DNA of 64,000 nucleotides from assembly GCF_021245735.1 (NCBI RefSeq), contig NZ_JAJISB010000025.1:1-64000 (forward strand), given 5' to 3'. Made by a program: the position numbers and the translations under genes. The notes below the pieces were generated by a model. The model saw only the letters and a list, made by a program, of their open reading frames with translations. It was not told the DNA's origin and did not search any database. Below, piece by piece: positions 45,450 through 54,360 of this stretch (positions are counted from its first letter, which is position 1; each line of letters begins with the position of its first letter). Source of the stretch: Brevibacillus daliensis (GTDB lineage Bacteria; Bacillota; Bacilli; Brevibacillales; Brevibacillaceae).

Positions 45450-47112
45450 AATTTTCCTTTTTTTGGTGCAATCGATTAAAAAAATCGGAAAAGAAATCAT
45501 TTTTCAGTACCGTTCCAGCTTGCGATTGCAAGTAATGATGTCTTTTGCTATTAGTATGCTTGCTGGTATTTTAGTAGCAGTTAACATTGAACCGTATTCG
45601 AGTGAGCAGCATGTTGTCATTAATTATAAGAATGGAATGGAAAATATTGATAATGATGCACAGAGAATCGTTAGAGAGCTAGAAAATTTTAATGAATATA
45701 TCACAAATCCGGAGACGGATGAAGAGAAGAAGTCTTCTCAAACCGAGACTCCAACGGGAACAGAAGAATCATCTGGGACTATTACATCGGCTAATCCCCC
45801 CGATGTAATAGGCAATACGGCGACTCCGGGAAATTCACTAGGAGCTGGAGCTTATGTAACAGCAGCGAATGCCATAACAAATCCTGTCCAGAAACTGTCT
45901 ACAGAAGAACGTGACGAATTGAATGAGCTGGTAGACAGTTTCTCCCGAATCAATAGTGTAGACATTATTTTGATGGATCTGGATGGGAATATTGCGATCA
46001 AATCCAAAAATGTACATGAGACGAAGATTGATGTACACACGCTGATTCGATCCTCTATGGATAAACGAATTAATTCAGAAGATGATGTGCTGCAACAATT
46101 TACTACTTTTTACCCAATCGACTTGCTAAAAGAAAAAATGTATGTAGTAGTAAGAGGAATCCCTCATCCTGAATTAATCAAAACCTATCTACCTTCAGAT
46201 TTACCTGGTTTTATTGGATTTGTAGTATTTATCTTCTGCTTTTTCTTCTTAACCAAGAAAAAGATGCTACACATCCGAAATATGGCTTCAGGAATCAGAG
46301 CGATGGCTACAGGGGATTTGGATGTGAGGGTTCCTGTAAACAGTATCGATGAATTAGGACAATTAGCTGAGAACATTAATAATATGGCTATGCGATTGAA
46401 TGATACCATCGAGGAAGAACGACGGGCAGAGCAGACAAAAAATGAACTGATCACCAACGTCTCCCACGATTTACGAACACCGTTGACCTCTATCATGGGT
46501 TATCTTCGATTGATTCAAGATAAACGATATCGAAATGAAGAGCAGCTTGCTGAATATGCAGAGATTGCTTACATGAAGTCCGAACAGTTAAAGCGACTGA
46601 TAGAGGACCTGTTCGAATATACGAAACTGACTAATGAAGGTGTTACCATCTATCGGAAACAGGTTGATCTAACAGAGATGCTGGAACAACTGTTGGAGGA
46701 ATTGGTTCCACAGATAGAGGAAGAAGAGTTACACTTCAAGAAACAAGTGCCGTCCGAACGGGTTAATGTTGAAGTGGACCCTGACAAGATCGTACGAGTG
46801 TTTGAGAATCTGCTTGGAAATGCCATTAAGTACAGCGATAAGCCAGGAGAAATTCTTGTGCGCATGAAGCATGACGAGTATAAGGTTACAATAACAGTAG
46901 CCAATAAAGCAGAATCACTTGGCAAAAAGGATCTGGACAAATTATTTGATCGATTCTATAAGGCTGATGAATCACGTCACAGTGTTCAAGATGGCTCTGG
47001 CCTTGGACTTGCCATCTCGAAAAGTATAGTGGAATTGCACGGTGGTAAAATCTGGGCTAATGCAGAAGGTGATGCTGTTTATTTCCACGTAGAATTGAAG
47101 AAAATGAAATAA
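45430..47112 (+). CDS. sensor histidine kinase
   Basis: A 560-residue membrane kinase paired with the preceding regulator. The order is TM1 (about 33-53), an extracellular sensor (55-255) with a Thr/Ser/Gly/Pro-rich low-complexity insert (100-150), TM2 (256-276), HAMP (277-330), HisKA with phosphorylated H346 in NVSHDLRTPLTS, and a HATPase domain with the N-box NLLGNAIKYS and GSGLGLAIS. A TTG start at 45430 overlaps the regulator gene. The low-complexity insert suggests a wall-facing flexible spacer. The signal is unknown. Confidence 0.92.
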   Translation: MKWNPVRIFLFLVQSIKKIGKEIIFQYRSSLRLQVMMSFAISMLAGILVAVNIEPYSSEQHVVINYKNGMENIDNDAQRIVRELENFNEYITNPETDEEKKSSQTETPTGTEESSGTITSANPPDVIGNTATPGNSLGAGAYVTAANAITNPVQKLSTEERDELNELVDSFSRINSVDIILMDLDGNIAIKSKNVHETKIDVHTLIRSSMDKRINSEDDVLQQFTTFYPIDLLKEKMYVVVRGIPHPELIKTYLPSDLPGFIGFVVFIFCFFFLTKKKMLHIRNMASGIRAMATGDLDVRVPVNSIDELGQLAENINNMAMRLNDTIEEERRAEQTKNELITNVSHDLRTPLTSIMGYLRLIQDKRYRNEEQLAEYAEIAYMKSEQLKRLIEDLFEYTKLTNEGVTIYRKQVDLTEMLEQLLEELVPQIEEEELHFKKQVPSERVNVEVDPDKIVRVFENLLGNAIKYSDKPGEILVRMKHDEYKVTITVANKAESLGKKDLDKLFDRFYKADESRHSVQDGSGLGLAISKSIVELHGGKIWANAEGDAVYFHVELKKMK

Positions 47113-47128
47113 GTTAACATAACATATG

Positions 47129-47174
47129 AAAAAACATCCCGTCCCACTTTTGAGAGTGGGACGGGATGTTTTTT
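47129..47174 (+). terminator. terminator of the two-component operon
   Basis: A perfect 15-bp stem (ACATCCCGTCCCACT / AGTGGGACGGGATGT), 6-base loop and six T. Confidence 0.96.
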
Positions 47175-47221
47175 CGTTCTAAGATCAGAAAGTATATAAT
47201 TTTCAGGTGTGAAAGACCTTT

Positions 47222-47250
47222 TAATGACTACTGTAGTGTGCTTCTTCTGC
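47222..47250. repeat. R1 remnant
   Basis: The usual R1 left flank (TAATGACTACTGTAGTG) joins directly to the R1 right end (TGCTTCTTCTGC). About 195 bp of the element is missing, apparently deleted between short GTG repeats. Confidence 0.8.
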
Positions 47251-47293
47251 AAGCGGCTTCAGTGGAAAAACACGAACAATCACAACAGCATGA

Positions 47294-47498
47294 AAAACCA
47301 GCTTCTCTTTTCACACAGAGCGACTTGGCGAAGCACGACCCAGCGGAGCATTATTCATCGGGATTAAGAAGCGAGACCCAGCAAGTCTTACAGTGAATAC
47401 GTCGTTTTGAGCTTCCCTGATGAATAGTGCGGAGCGGACAGTCCAACCCCTTGCGGGGCGAAGACTCTTAGTGAAGGGTGAAAAGAGAAGCTGGTTTT
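47294..47498. repeat. R2 hairpin repeat, full copy
   Basis: The same 21-bp inverted ends as 33293-33496 enclose 205 bp. The core has TTCATCGGG / CCTGATGAA, GCGGAGCGGACAGTCC and CTTGCGGGGCGAAGAC. CTCCACTATGGTAGGAAGAA follows. It fills the gap between the kinase operon and yeiH with the R1 remnant. 47500-47690 holds nothing further I can name beyond a CATAA-N4-TTATG inverted repeat near 47619. Confidence 0.9.
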
Positions 47499-47690
47499 CT
47501 CCACTATGGTAGGAAGAAGACGATCATTATAAGGGGCTTTAGATAGGTAGCCTTTTTCTTATGTATGATAAGTTTTTCTAATCATTAAGATAACAAATCA
47601 ATATTTCCATTATCATTCATAATTTCTTATGATAAAGACGGGAATATTCATTGTTATCATCGGACATCGATCTGAAACGGAGGATACAAA

Positions 47691-48725
47691 ATGGGAGGGA
47701 CGGCTACTCCACAGTCAGAAAAAAAGGGTTTTACGATTGGAATTTTACTTACATTTATTCTTGCTATCGCTGCTAAATATATCGCCATGCTACCTTTCTT
47801 CAGTATTATGGGGCATTTGGTTATTGCGATATTGTTGGGTATGATTTGGCAGGGTTTTTCACGTGTTCCGCACCGTTCCTTGTCAGGGATCCAATTTTCA
47901 AGTAAAAAACTGCTACGACTCGGGATTATATTACTTGGTATGCGACTTAACCTGGTTGATATTGTGGAAGCGGGACCTAAGGTATTGTTACTAGCTACCA
48001 TCGTTATTTGTTTTACCTTGCCTGTGGTATATGGCTTTTCGCGCTTATTAAAGGCTGACCAGAAATTATCGATCCTAACAGCTTGCGGTACGGCAATTTG
48101 TGGAGCAGCTGCAGTCGTAGCTATTTCTCCACAAATTAAAGCAAAAGAAGAAGAGACTGCGATCAGTGCTGCCGTTGTTGCAATATTGGGAACGATTTTT
48201 ACACTACTCTATACGTTTCTTTATCCTGTATTAGGGCTGTCATCGGAAGGATATGGAGTATTTAGTGGAGCTACGTTGCATGAGATTGCTCACGTAATTG
48301 CGGCTGCCGCACCAGGTGGTGACTCTGCGGTAGATATTGCAGTTATCGTCAAATTAACGCGAGTTCTTCTGCTTGTACCTGTTGCTCTCATAATCGGATT
48401 CTGGTATAACCGTTTGGAAGGGAAAAAAGCAGCAGAGGGATATGACAACAACAAGCGTCAATCTCTACCTATACCGTGGTTCATTTTCGGGTTCTTGGTA
48501 ATGAGCGCAATTCATTCTACAGGATTGATTCCAGAAGTGGTTGCATCATGGATGGTAGATATCGCGTACTTGTTAATTGCGATGGCAATGGCAGGTTTGG
48601 GATTGCAGGTTCAGTTTGCTGCCTTTCGAAAAACGGGGATGCCTGCTCTGGTGGCAGGGTTACTTGGTTCCGTTTTGCTGGCCATTATAGGGTATGTGCT
48701 GACTTTTGCACTACAATTGGCGTAA
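47691..48725 (+). CDS. YeiH-family putative sulfate/anion exporter
   Basis: A 344-residue protein with about ten membrane helices of the YeiH/PSE family. Conserved parts are LLRLGIILLGMRLNL (near residue 80), ILTACGTAICGAAAVVA (125-141), ATLHEIAHVIAAA and the AVDIAVIVKLTRVLLLVP block near 220. TGGGAGG-like bases precede the ATG weakly (GGAGGATACAAA). In relatives a LysR-type regulator is often divergent; none is present here. The substrate (sulfate, sulfite or another anion) is not established. Confidence 0.86.
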   Translation: MGGTATPQSEKKGFTIGILLTFILAIAAKYIAMLPFFSIMGHLVIAILLGMIWQGFSRVPHRSLSGIQFSSKKLLRLGIILLGMRLNLVDIVEAGPKVLLLATIVICFTLPVVYGFSRLLKADQKLSILTACGTAICGAAAVVAISPQIKAKEEETAISAAVVAILGTIFTLLYTFLYPVLGLSSEGYGVFSGATLHEIAHVIAAAAPGGDSAVDIAVIVKLTRVLLLVPVALIIGFWYNRLEGKKAAEGYDNNKRQSLPIPWFIFGFLVMSAIHSTGLIPEVVASWMVDIAYLLIAMAMAGLGLQVQFAAFRKTGMPALVAGLLGSVLLAIIGYVLTFALQLA

Positions 48726-48746
48726 GAGAGGGAAGGAGAGGATTGG

Positions 48747-49064
48747 ATGCATTACTACGGGAATGAAACGGTGATGTCCATTACACAGGCTACTGGCTTG
48801 AAGCCAAATGAGATTCGTGTACTTGATTGGGTCCGTACATATGAATATGTAGAGAATGAATACGGTATCGATGAAGATGTATCTATATTCCTTGAAATTC
48901 AAATTATGACGGACGGTGTGCGCGTACAGAAGAACCAGATCACTGATTTCCCCAATTTTGTTTGTCTGGAAAAAAAGATATTTTCTGATGTAGAAGATGC
49001 ACTTGCCTGTTTTCAGGAGTGGGCAAAAGAAATTGTCGATCGTCTAAACGAAACGAAGAAATAA
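48747..49064 (+). CDS. small acidic protein, function unknown
   Basis: A 105-residue soluble protein with many Asp/Glu and a predicted alpha/beta pattern. The C-terminal part (DVEDALACFQEWAKEIVDRL) looks helical. GAAGGAGAGG precedes the ATG, 21 bp after yeiH, so co-transcription is likely. No family recognised. It converges on the opposite-strand gene that ends 2 bp away. Confidence 0.6.
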   Translation: MHYYGNETVMSITQATGLKPNEIRVLDWVRTYEYVENEYGIDEDVSIFLEIQIMTDGVRVQKNQITDFPNFVCLEKKIFSDVEDALACFQEWAKEIVDRLNETKK

Positions 49065-49066
49065 CC

Positions 49067-49540
49067 TTATTCTTCTACAAAGGAATGAGATAGCGGACGT
49101 GCATCTTTTTCTTCTGGTTGCGCATCCTTTTCCAATTCCGACTTGGTTTGCAGTAACGATTGAACAATATACAGATGTAAGGCATTGTATGATTTAAACT
49201 TAAAGTGTTTATATATCAGATAAATTAACAATGCTGTAAAAAAAATGATGACAATGCTAAGCAGTGGAATACTTGTAGAAACATAATGCGTTAGCTTGCT
49301 AGAAAAAACGATAAAGACAATGGGAACGGTGGTAAGGCAAAAGGGTATATACCCGAGCTGAGCCTCCGTTTTTTTGATAGCTGCACACAGTATACGTAAC
49401 TCATGAACAGATAGCTTGTTATAAAAGTGCCAGATTTGTTCAATCTCTTGCAAATCCTCACTTCGCTGAACAGCAGTCTGCTGTGAATCGTAGGTACGTA
49501 GTCTTTTATATAATTTACGAAAATCTCCGTACGGTTTCAT
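49067..49540 (-). CDS. two-helix membrane protein, function unknown
   Basis: A 157-residue protein with an N-terminal soluble helical part (1-60), two membrane helices (about 65-85 and 90-110) and an acidic tail. AGGAGG lies 6 bases before the ATG at 49540; an ATG two codons upstream abuts it and is unlikely to be used. It follows the repeat-protein gene on the same strand, past a terminator. No domain is recognised. Confidence 0.6.
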   Translation of the reverse strand: MKPYGDFRKLYKRLRTYDSQQTAVQRSEDLQEIEQIWHFYNKLSVHELRILCAAIKKTEAQLGYIPFCLTTVPIVFIVFSSKLTHYVSTSIPLLSIVIIFFTALLIYLIYKHFKFKSYNALHLYIVQSLLQTKSELEKDAQPEEKDARPLSHSFVEE

Positions 49541-49572
49541 TAGCATCCTCCTGTTCTCTATCTGATTCAGAA

Positions 49573-49602
49573 AAAAAGACCGCCCGGCTAGAGCGGTCTT
49601 TC
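49573..49602 (-). terminator. terminator of the repeat-protein gene
   Basis: AAAGACCGC / GCGGTCTTT stem, 9-base loop, and seven T on the minus strand. Confidence 0.9.
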
Positions 49603-49618
49603 GTTTGTTTAAAAGTAA

Positions 49619-50587
49619 TTAAAGAGTAAAGCCTTGGAATCCTGTACCTAAACCTTGTACTTGCCCATAAGCATGTTGTTGAGCAGAAGGTGTAGGTTGA
49701 CCTGAATTAAGTGAGCGTACCTCTTGTACATTGGTGTTTGCGAATCCAGGGCTTTGGATGCTAGCAGTTGTTGCATTCATAGTTTGATGCGGGTGGTAAC
49801 CGGAATTCCAAGTTTGAACTTCCTGTACATTCGTTCCTGCAAATCCAGGCTGATGGATGTTGCCTACACTTTGTTGATTCGTGAAGTTGGAAGCCCCATA
49901 ATTACCGCTTCCTAAAACAGAACCTAAGCCTGAATAGGAGTAAGCTTGGGGAGCCTGATTTCCGTAGGATTGGTAAGAAACACCTGATACAGGCTGTCCA
50001 TAGTTAAGAGCTCTTACTTCTTGGACATTCGTATTGGCGAAGCCATTATTATAAATGGAATGACCTCCACCACTACTTAATCCTTGAGAGGTGCCAGGTG
50101 TGAAATGACCAGCATTCAAAGAGCGTACTTCTTGTACATTGGTCCCTGCGAAGCCTGGTTGGAATACATTGTTGAATCCGCCATATCCTTGGATTGGTCC
50201 ATAGCTTTGATTTGCGTTATTACCCAGATTTGCAGAGGACTGATAGTTATGAAGGCTGCTATGAACTTGATTCATTCCATAATTTTGATTGGACCCATAG
50301 TTTTGAAAGCCGTATGTAGCAGGTAAACCTCCACCATAAGATTGATTCGCAACAGTTGGTGTAGGTTGTCCGGAATTAAGTGCGCGAACTTCCTGTACAT
50401 TCGTGTTGGCAAATCCTTGTGAGTAAAGGTTGGTAGGTGCTTGACTCATTGCTTGTTGCGGATGATAGCCTGAATTCCAGGCTTGTACTTCCTGAACATT
50501 GGTCCCAGCGAAACCAGGTTGGAAAACGGAATGAGCTCCCGAAAGTTGTGCAAAAGCAGATGGATTATAGTTTTGATTGTGGGTCAT
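49619..50587 (-). CDS. GFA(G/N)TNVQEV repeat protein, likely spore coat protein
   Basis: A 322-residue Gly/Asn/Gln/Ser/Tyr-rich protein with no signal or membrane segment. A motif recurs six times: QPGFAGTNVQEV (three copies) alternates with (Q/N/P)GFANTNVQEV (three copies), followed by (R/Q)xxNxG. All six Glu are in the motif and all four Arg directly follow it. There is no Asp, Lys or Cys. AGGAGG is 8 bases before the ATG at 50587. Composition and place beside the ATP-grasp cluster suggest a coat or parasporal protein. A degenerate CATAGGATT (50668-50676) could be a sigma-K -10 box. Confidence 0.75.
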   Translation of the reverse strand: MTHNQNYNPSAFAQLSGAHSVFQPGFAGTNVQEVQAWNSGYHPQQAMSQAPTNLYSQGFANTNVQEVRALNSGQPTPTVANQSYGGGLPATYGFQNYGSNQNYGMNQVHSSLHNYQSSANLGNNANQSYGPIQGYGGFNNVFQPGFAGTNVQEVRSLNAGHFTPGTSQGLSSGGGHSIYNNGFANTNVQEVRALNYGQPVSGVSYQSYGNQAPQAYSYSGLGSVLGSGNYGASNFTNQQSVGNIHQPGFAGTNVQEVQTWNSGYHPHQTMNATTASIQSPGFANTNVQEVRSLNSGQPTPSAQQHAYGQVQGLGTGFQGFTL

Positions 50588-50671
50588 TTTGACCACCTCC
50601 TGTTTTCAGTTTTTACCAAGGAGGGAAAGGAAATGCATGGATGAACAAAATTTTCATGAGGTAAGGTAATC

Positions 50672-51442
50672 CTATGTTACTGTTTCTTGATTTTTGTACT
50701 CCTCATACAGGTATATAATTGCTTCTATAATTTTATTATCTGCTATTTGATTGTTGCTTCGATCAGGTAGATTATTTGCACCTAATACATACAACAATGG
50801 ATTTTGACTAAACTCTCCTATAATACCTATATCAATCACGAGATTTTTTAATCCACCAGTCATATGATTTACATAATGTTCAGGTATTTCTCCTATCGAA
50901 GCTTGTTGTCTAACTAATCCATTGATAATTGGAATCCATAAATCTGGAGTAGCTTTATAGCCCTGGAATATGGAATGTAAAAGTTCAAACATCTGCTTTA
51001 ATTGCCCAGTATTTTCTGAATCTCTAGGGTTATTTGTAATATTTATATGACTAAAATAAAGTTTTAATTGGTTATTAATTTTGTCCCATCCACCACAAAA
51101 CTGTACAACACTATTGGCTAAAAAGCTGTCGTGGCATGCAATCATAACTTCAACAGCATCCCGCAGTGCTAGTGTGGTCCGTTGTTGTAAGTGTGGATAT
51201 TTTTCTTTACTATCTTCTTTTGGATGGAACGTAATATTATCTACCTTGTCATCCCAACTAAGTAGAGTTTCCTCTACCCATTTTGCTACACAAAAACCTA
51301 GTGCAAGCATAGCAGAAGAAGCAAGTGGGACAGTGATATCTTCATTGTAAGAGGAAATAATACTTTGTTTTTTATGGGAAAATACAATGATTCCAACATC
51401 ATTTGAATCTATTTCTTTTACCTTTTCAATTATCTTTTTCAT
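50672..51442 (-). CDS. class A beta-lactamase-fold protein with degenerate active site
   Basis: A 256-residue soluble protein aligned by eye with the serine beta-lactamase/PBP-like family. The expected SxxK motif reads SSAM in PLASSAML (residues 42-45), so the general-base Lys is Met. SDN-type residues read HDS in CHDSFLANS, and the KTG strand reads MTG in HMTGGLKN. There is no signal peptide. The enzyme is probably inactive as a beta-lactamase and may bind a ligand or act in the spore-associated region. TGGAGC precedes the ATG. The family call is moderate. Confidence 0.65.
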   Translation of the reverse strand: MKKIIEKVKEIDSNDVGIIVFSHKKQSIISSYNEDITVPLASSAMLALGFCVAKWVEETLLSWDDKVDNITFHPKEDSKEKYPHLQQRTTLALRDAVEVMIACHDSFLANSVVQFCGGWDKINNQLKLYFSHINITNNPRDSENTGQLKQMFELLHSIFQGYKATPDLWIPIINGLVRQQASIGEIPEHYVNHMTGGLKNLVIDIGIIGEFSQNPLLYVLGANNLPDRSNNQIADNKIIEAIIYLYEEYKNQETVT

Positions 51443-51554
51443 TTAGCTGCTCCATTTCTTTGCTCTTTTATCGACCAATTCTATGTCGGCGTATTTTTCC
51501 CTCTCTGCTACACATATTTTATTCCTCTTTTTTTCTGGAGTATTTGAAAAATAG

Positions 51555-51597
51555 TGTTGAAAAAAAACAAAGTCCCAATGCGATATCAAAGGGACTG
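51555..51597 (-). terminator. terminator of the ATP-grasp operon
   Basis: AGTCCC / GGGACT stem (51571-51596) with a 14-base loop. The minus-strand tail is TTGTTTTTTTT. Confidence 0.85.
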
Positions 51598-51598
51598 A

Positions 51599-52918
51599 TT
51601 ATCTGGATGAAGGAGATTGAGGTAAATGTAAGGATTGCGAAGATAGATAGTGGGCAAAGGAAATAATGTTTTCTAATGAAGAGACTCTAATCGAGGGCTC
51701 ATCAAATTTTTCCGGTTTTGCATTTGCTTCGAAAAAATAGATAGCCCCATCTGGTGTCACTCCGAGATCCATTGACATTTCTCCTAGAACTCCCTTTGAT
51801 TTTTCTAACGCCATTGCAAATAATAATGCGGTATTACGTAATTCATTTTTTAATCGCGTAGCTTCATCTTCTCCAAATAGGGCTGGCAGCACCTCGTCAA
51901 GGAGCAAAATGGCTCCTCCACGTGGGACATGTGTTGTAATACTATCTTCACCTGCCTGCCGGATTCCCATTCCTGTAACGCCAAAGCATCCCGAACCATT
52001 CTTCTGTACAAGTACCCTGATATCAAATATACGGTTTTGATAAGAAGCTAATCTAATTCCTTGTTGGATGATATAAGGGGTATTATCAAGCAGAGGTTTA
52101 ATTTGCTCCCAAAGCTTTTTTAATGTGGAATATGTTTCGGTTGGTGCTTTTTTTCGTTCAACACGCCGGAGTAACCAGTTGCCCTTTACCTTTTCCACTT
52201 GCATGATGCCTTTGCCTGCTCTGCCGAGAACGGGCTTTAAATAGAGAAGAGAGTGGCTTTTACTAAAATTTTTTAAGGTTGAGAGGGTATCTAACTTTTG
52301 TGTTTGGGGTAGGAACGAAGCCACATTATTCTGGTTTTGTAGCTCTGTGAACAGGTCATGTTTATCGAAGAACTTTTGGTTATATAACGTTACATTTTCA
52401 AGTCGAGAGAAGCGTTCCACTAGCTCTTGCATATAAGGTTTTGTTTCAACTTTTCGAGTGGGGATGCGATTATAGACGACATGTGGAAAAGGGAAGGTGT
52501 GTGAAAACCACTCTTCCTTTTTGCTATGGTATAAATGTCCATTGATCTCTTTTGTATCCCAATTTACTCCATCAGGTGTAAAAACAAAAACAAGAGCCCC
52601 TTTCTTTTGCCCCATTTTACAAATATCAATAAAATTTTCCCGATTTCCCTTAAAAGAGGCTCCTTCACCCGAGGTGAGGATTCCAATTAACGGAGTAAGA
52701 TGAAGCGTATCATCTGTAATTTTCCAACGGATACGAGTTCGGTATCGATCTGCAGCAACGGGTGCCAAGCCAATCGTAACAGGCTGATTTTTCTGGCAAG
52801 GTCCTAATGGAGCTATAAGTATTTCTTCCAGATGGCCTTCGGATATGCTTTTTTTGTTACTTAGATACCACTGGCCCGTCGGTAGGATAGTAAGTAAACC
52901 GGAATGCCAGCTGGGCAT
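51599..52918 (-). CDS. YheC/YheD-type ATP-grasp protein, fourth gene of the operon
   Basis: The 439 residues have an N-terminal beta domain (about 1-85) and an ATP-grasp domain (about 190-425). The lysine/glycine loop is LKPVLGRAGKGI. FDIRVLVQKNG and TTHVPRGGA follow, and the metal-binding end motif is FFEANAKP. ATP-grasp enzymes join a carboxyl group to an amine, hydroxyl or thiol. YheC/YheD are spore-coat-associated in Bacillus. GAGGAG precedes the ATG. Its partner residues GMSMDLG differ slightly from the LGLD/GIDLG of the other copies, so its specificity may differ. Confidence 0.88.
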   Translation of the reverse strand: MPSWHSGLLTILPTGQWYLSNKKSISEGHLEEILIAPLGPCQKNQPVTIGLAPVAADRYRTRIRWKITDDTLHLTPLIGILTSGEGASFKGNRENFIDICKMGQKKGALVFVFTPDGVNWDTKEINGHLYHSKKEEWFSHTFPFPHVVYNRIPTRKVETKPYMQELVERFSRLENVTLYNQKFFDKHDLFTELQNQNNVASFLPQTQKLDTLSTLKNFSKSHSLLYLKPVLGRAGKGIMQVEKVKGNWLLRRVERKKAPTETYSTLKKLWEQIKPLLDNTPYIIQQGIRLASYQNRIFDIRVLVQKNGSGCFGVTGMGIRQAGEDSITTHVPRGGAILLLDEVLPALFGEDEATRLKNELRNTALLFAMALEKSKGVLGEMSMDLGVTPDGAIYFFEANAKPEKFDEPSIRVSSLENIISFAHYLSSQSLHLPQSPSSR

Positions 52919-52980
52919 GCGATCTCCTCTTTTCTACCAGCTTTTTATCAATCCATCCATGCAAGCTGTATCACATAAAA

Positions 52981-54354
52981 TTAAAAATTGGCTAAGTATC
53001 TGCTGTAATCAACAAGCAAACTGCGTGACAGCTCATCTGCTCGCTTCAACCGATCATGCTTAAAAATAGAACGACCTGGTTTAGAATTAGCTTCAAACAT
53101 CCAAATATCACCGTTTAGATCAATTGCCATATCAAGACCGAGCTCGCCCAGATGAGTGGAATACGCAAGTTCCATCGATTGTGCTAAACGAACCGACGCT
53201 TCTCTGATTTGTTCTTCTAACTCATCAAAACGGTCAGGGAATAAGGTTTCTAGGAGTTCCCTACCAGGAATAACGAACCCGCCTGTACGTACATGTGTAG
53301 TTACACTTCCGACACCTGCCACTTTAGCTGCCATACAGGAGACAACCCAGTTATTATCCAGGTTTTTATGCAAGTGAACGCGGAAGTCAAAGGGTCGCCC
53401 TTTATACGTACATAGTTGAATGCCTTGTTGAATTAAATAATTGCTTACTTGACGTGTACGGAAAATGTGACGATATAAATTAGCTAGCTTCGCGAACGTT
53501 TTACTGAAGTTACTTCCACCCATCCGGTAGGAAACCCGAAAGCCATTGGAAAGTCTTTGCACTTTCACAATTCCATATCCCAGACTGCCGTTTTTGGGCT
53601 TCAAGTAGAGCATTGGGTACTTTTCTAACATACTCTCTAACATATCGAGAGTAGGAGCAAGATGGGTTTCAGGTATATAGTTCGTAACTTCTGGCATATA
53701 GGAGAGCCGCTGATGGACGCCCCATTTATCAAAGAATCCTAGGTTAAAAATAGGGACATGGGTCTCGGTTATCAATTTTATCTTGAAGTCTTGAACATCA
53801 TCCTTGGCTTCAGCTGCACGTGAGGGAATTCGATCATACAAGGAATCAGGCATTGCAGTAACACACTGTCTCCAGCTATATTCTCCTTGTTCGTTAGGAA
53901 GCAGGAACCAGCCATTAACCTGATTTGATTCCCAGTCAACTTCATCAGGAGAAAATAAGAAGTAGTATACGCCTTTTCCTTTTTGAGCCATCAATAATTT
54001 TTTAAAAAAACGAGTCCTGCCTCCCAGAAGGGTTTGAGTATCTGTTTTTATTCCAGTGGTAACGATGCCGATGGAGGGACCAATGCGCAGGGTGCCATTC
54101 TCATTTTTTATGTGAATGGTTCCCGCATACGGGATAGCTAGCGCTTTTTTTAACGGCGACGTAAGTTTTACAACTCGGCCTGATTGGATCTGCGTATCTT
54201 CCATGACGAGTGCTCTACTATTTTTTTGTCCGTGTGAGATGGTAATTATCATCTTATGCTTCAACCCCCACTCCCTGCATAAATGGGAAGGGAGCACGAT
54301 TGCTTTGACACGCAAATAAGTGAGAAAGCTGAGTCGTACTGCTAAGGATTCCAT
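52981..54354 (-). CDS. YheC/YheD-type ATP-grasp protein, third gene
   Basis: The 457 residues have an N-terminal beta-rich region (1-100) and an ATP-grasp domain (about 215-455). Motifs are LKPKNGSLGYGI, FDFRVHLHKN, TTHVRTGG and MFEANSKPGR. AGGAGG lies at the very end of the preceding gene, 11 bases before this ATG, with a 6-bp gap. The GELGLDMAIDLNGD stretch marks the nucleotide/metal site. It has full-length YheC/YheD architecture. Confidence 0.9.
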   Translation of the reverse strand: MESLAVRLSFLTYLRVKAIVLPSHLCREWGLKHKMIITISHGQKNSRALVMEDTQIQSGRVVKLTSPLKKALAIPYAGTIHIKNENGTLRIGPSIGIVTTGIKTDTQTLLGGRTRFFKKLLMAQKGKGVYYFLFSPDEVDWESNQVNGWFLLPNEQGEYSWRQCVTAMPDSLYDRIPSRAAEAKDDVQDFKIKLITETHVPIFNLGFFDKWGVHQRLSYMPEVTNYIPETHLAPTLDMLESMLEKYPMLYLKPKNGSLGYGIVKVQRLSNGFRVSYRMGGSNFSKTFAKLANLYRHIFRTRQVSNYLIQQGIQLCTYKGRPFDFRVHLHKNLDNNWVVSCMAAKVAGVGSVTTHVRTGGFVIPGRELLETLFPDRFDELEEQIREASVRLAQSMELAYSTHLGELGLDMAIDLNGDIWMFEANSKPGRSIFKHDRLKRADELSRSLLVDYSRYLANF

Positions 54355-54360
54355 GCTTAC

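Noticed and set aside
47605-47640. A LysR-type operator before yeiH (inverted TTATCAT / ATGATAA and CATAA / TTATG).
   Set aside because: No LysR gene is divergent here and the region is very AT-rich, so chance repeats are likely.
49619-50587. A CRISPR-like or tandem DNA repeat array.
   Set aside because: The repeats are spaced irregularly, stay in one frame with synonymous changes and encode the TNVQEV motif, so they are coding repeats.
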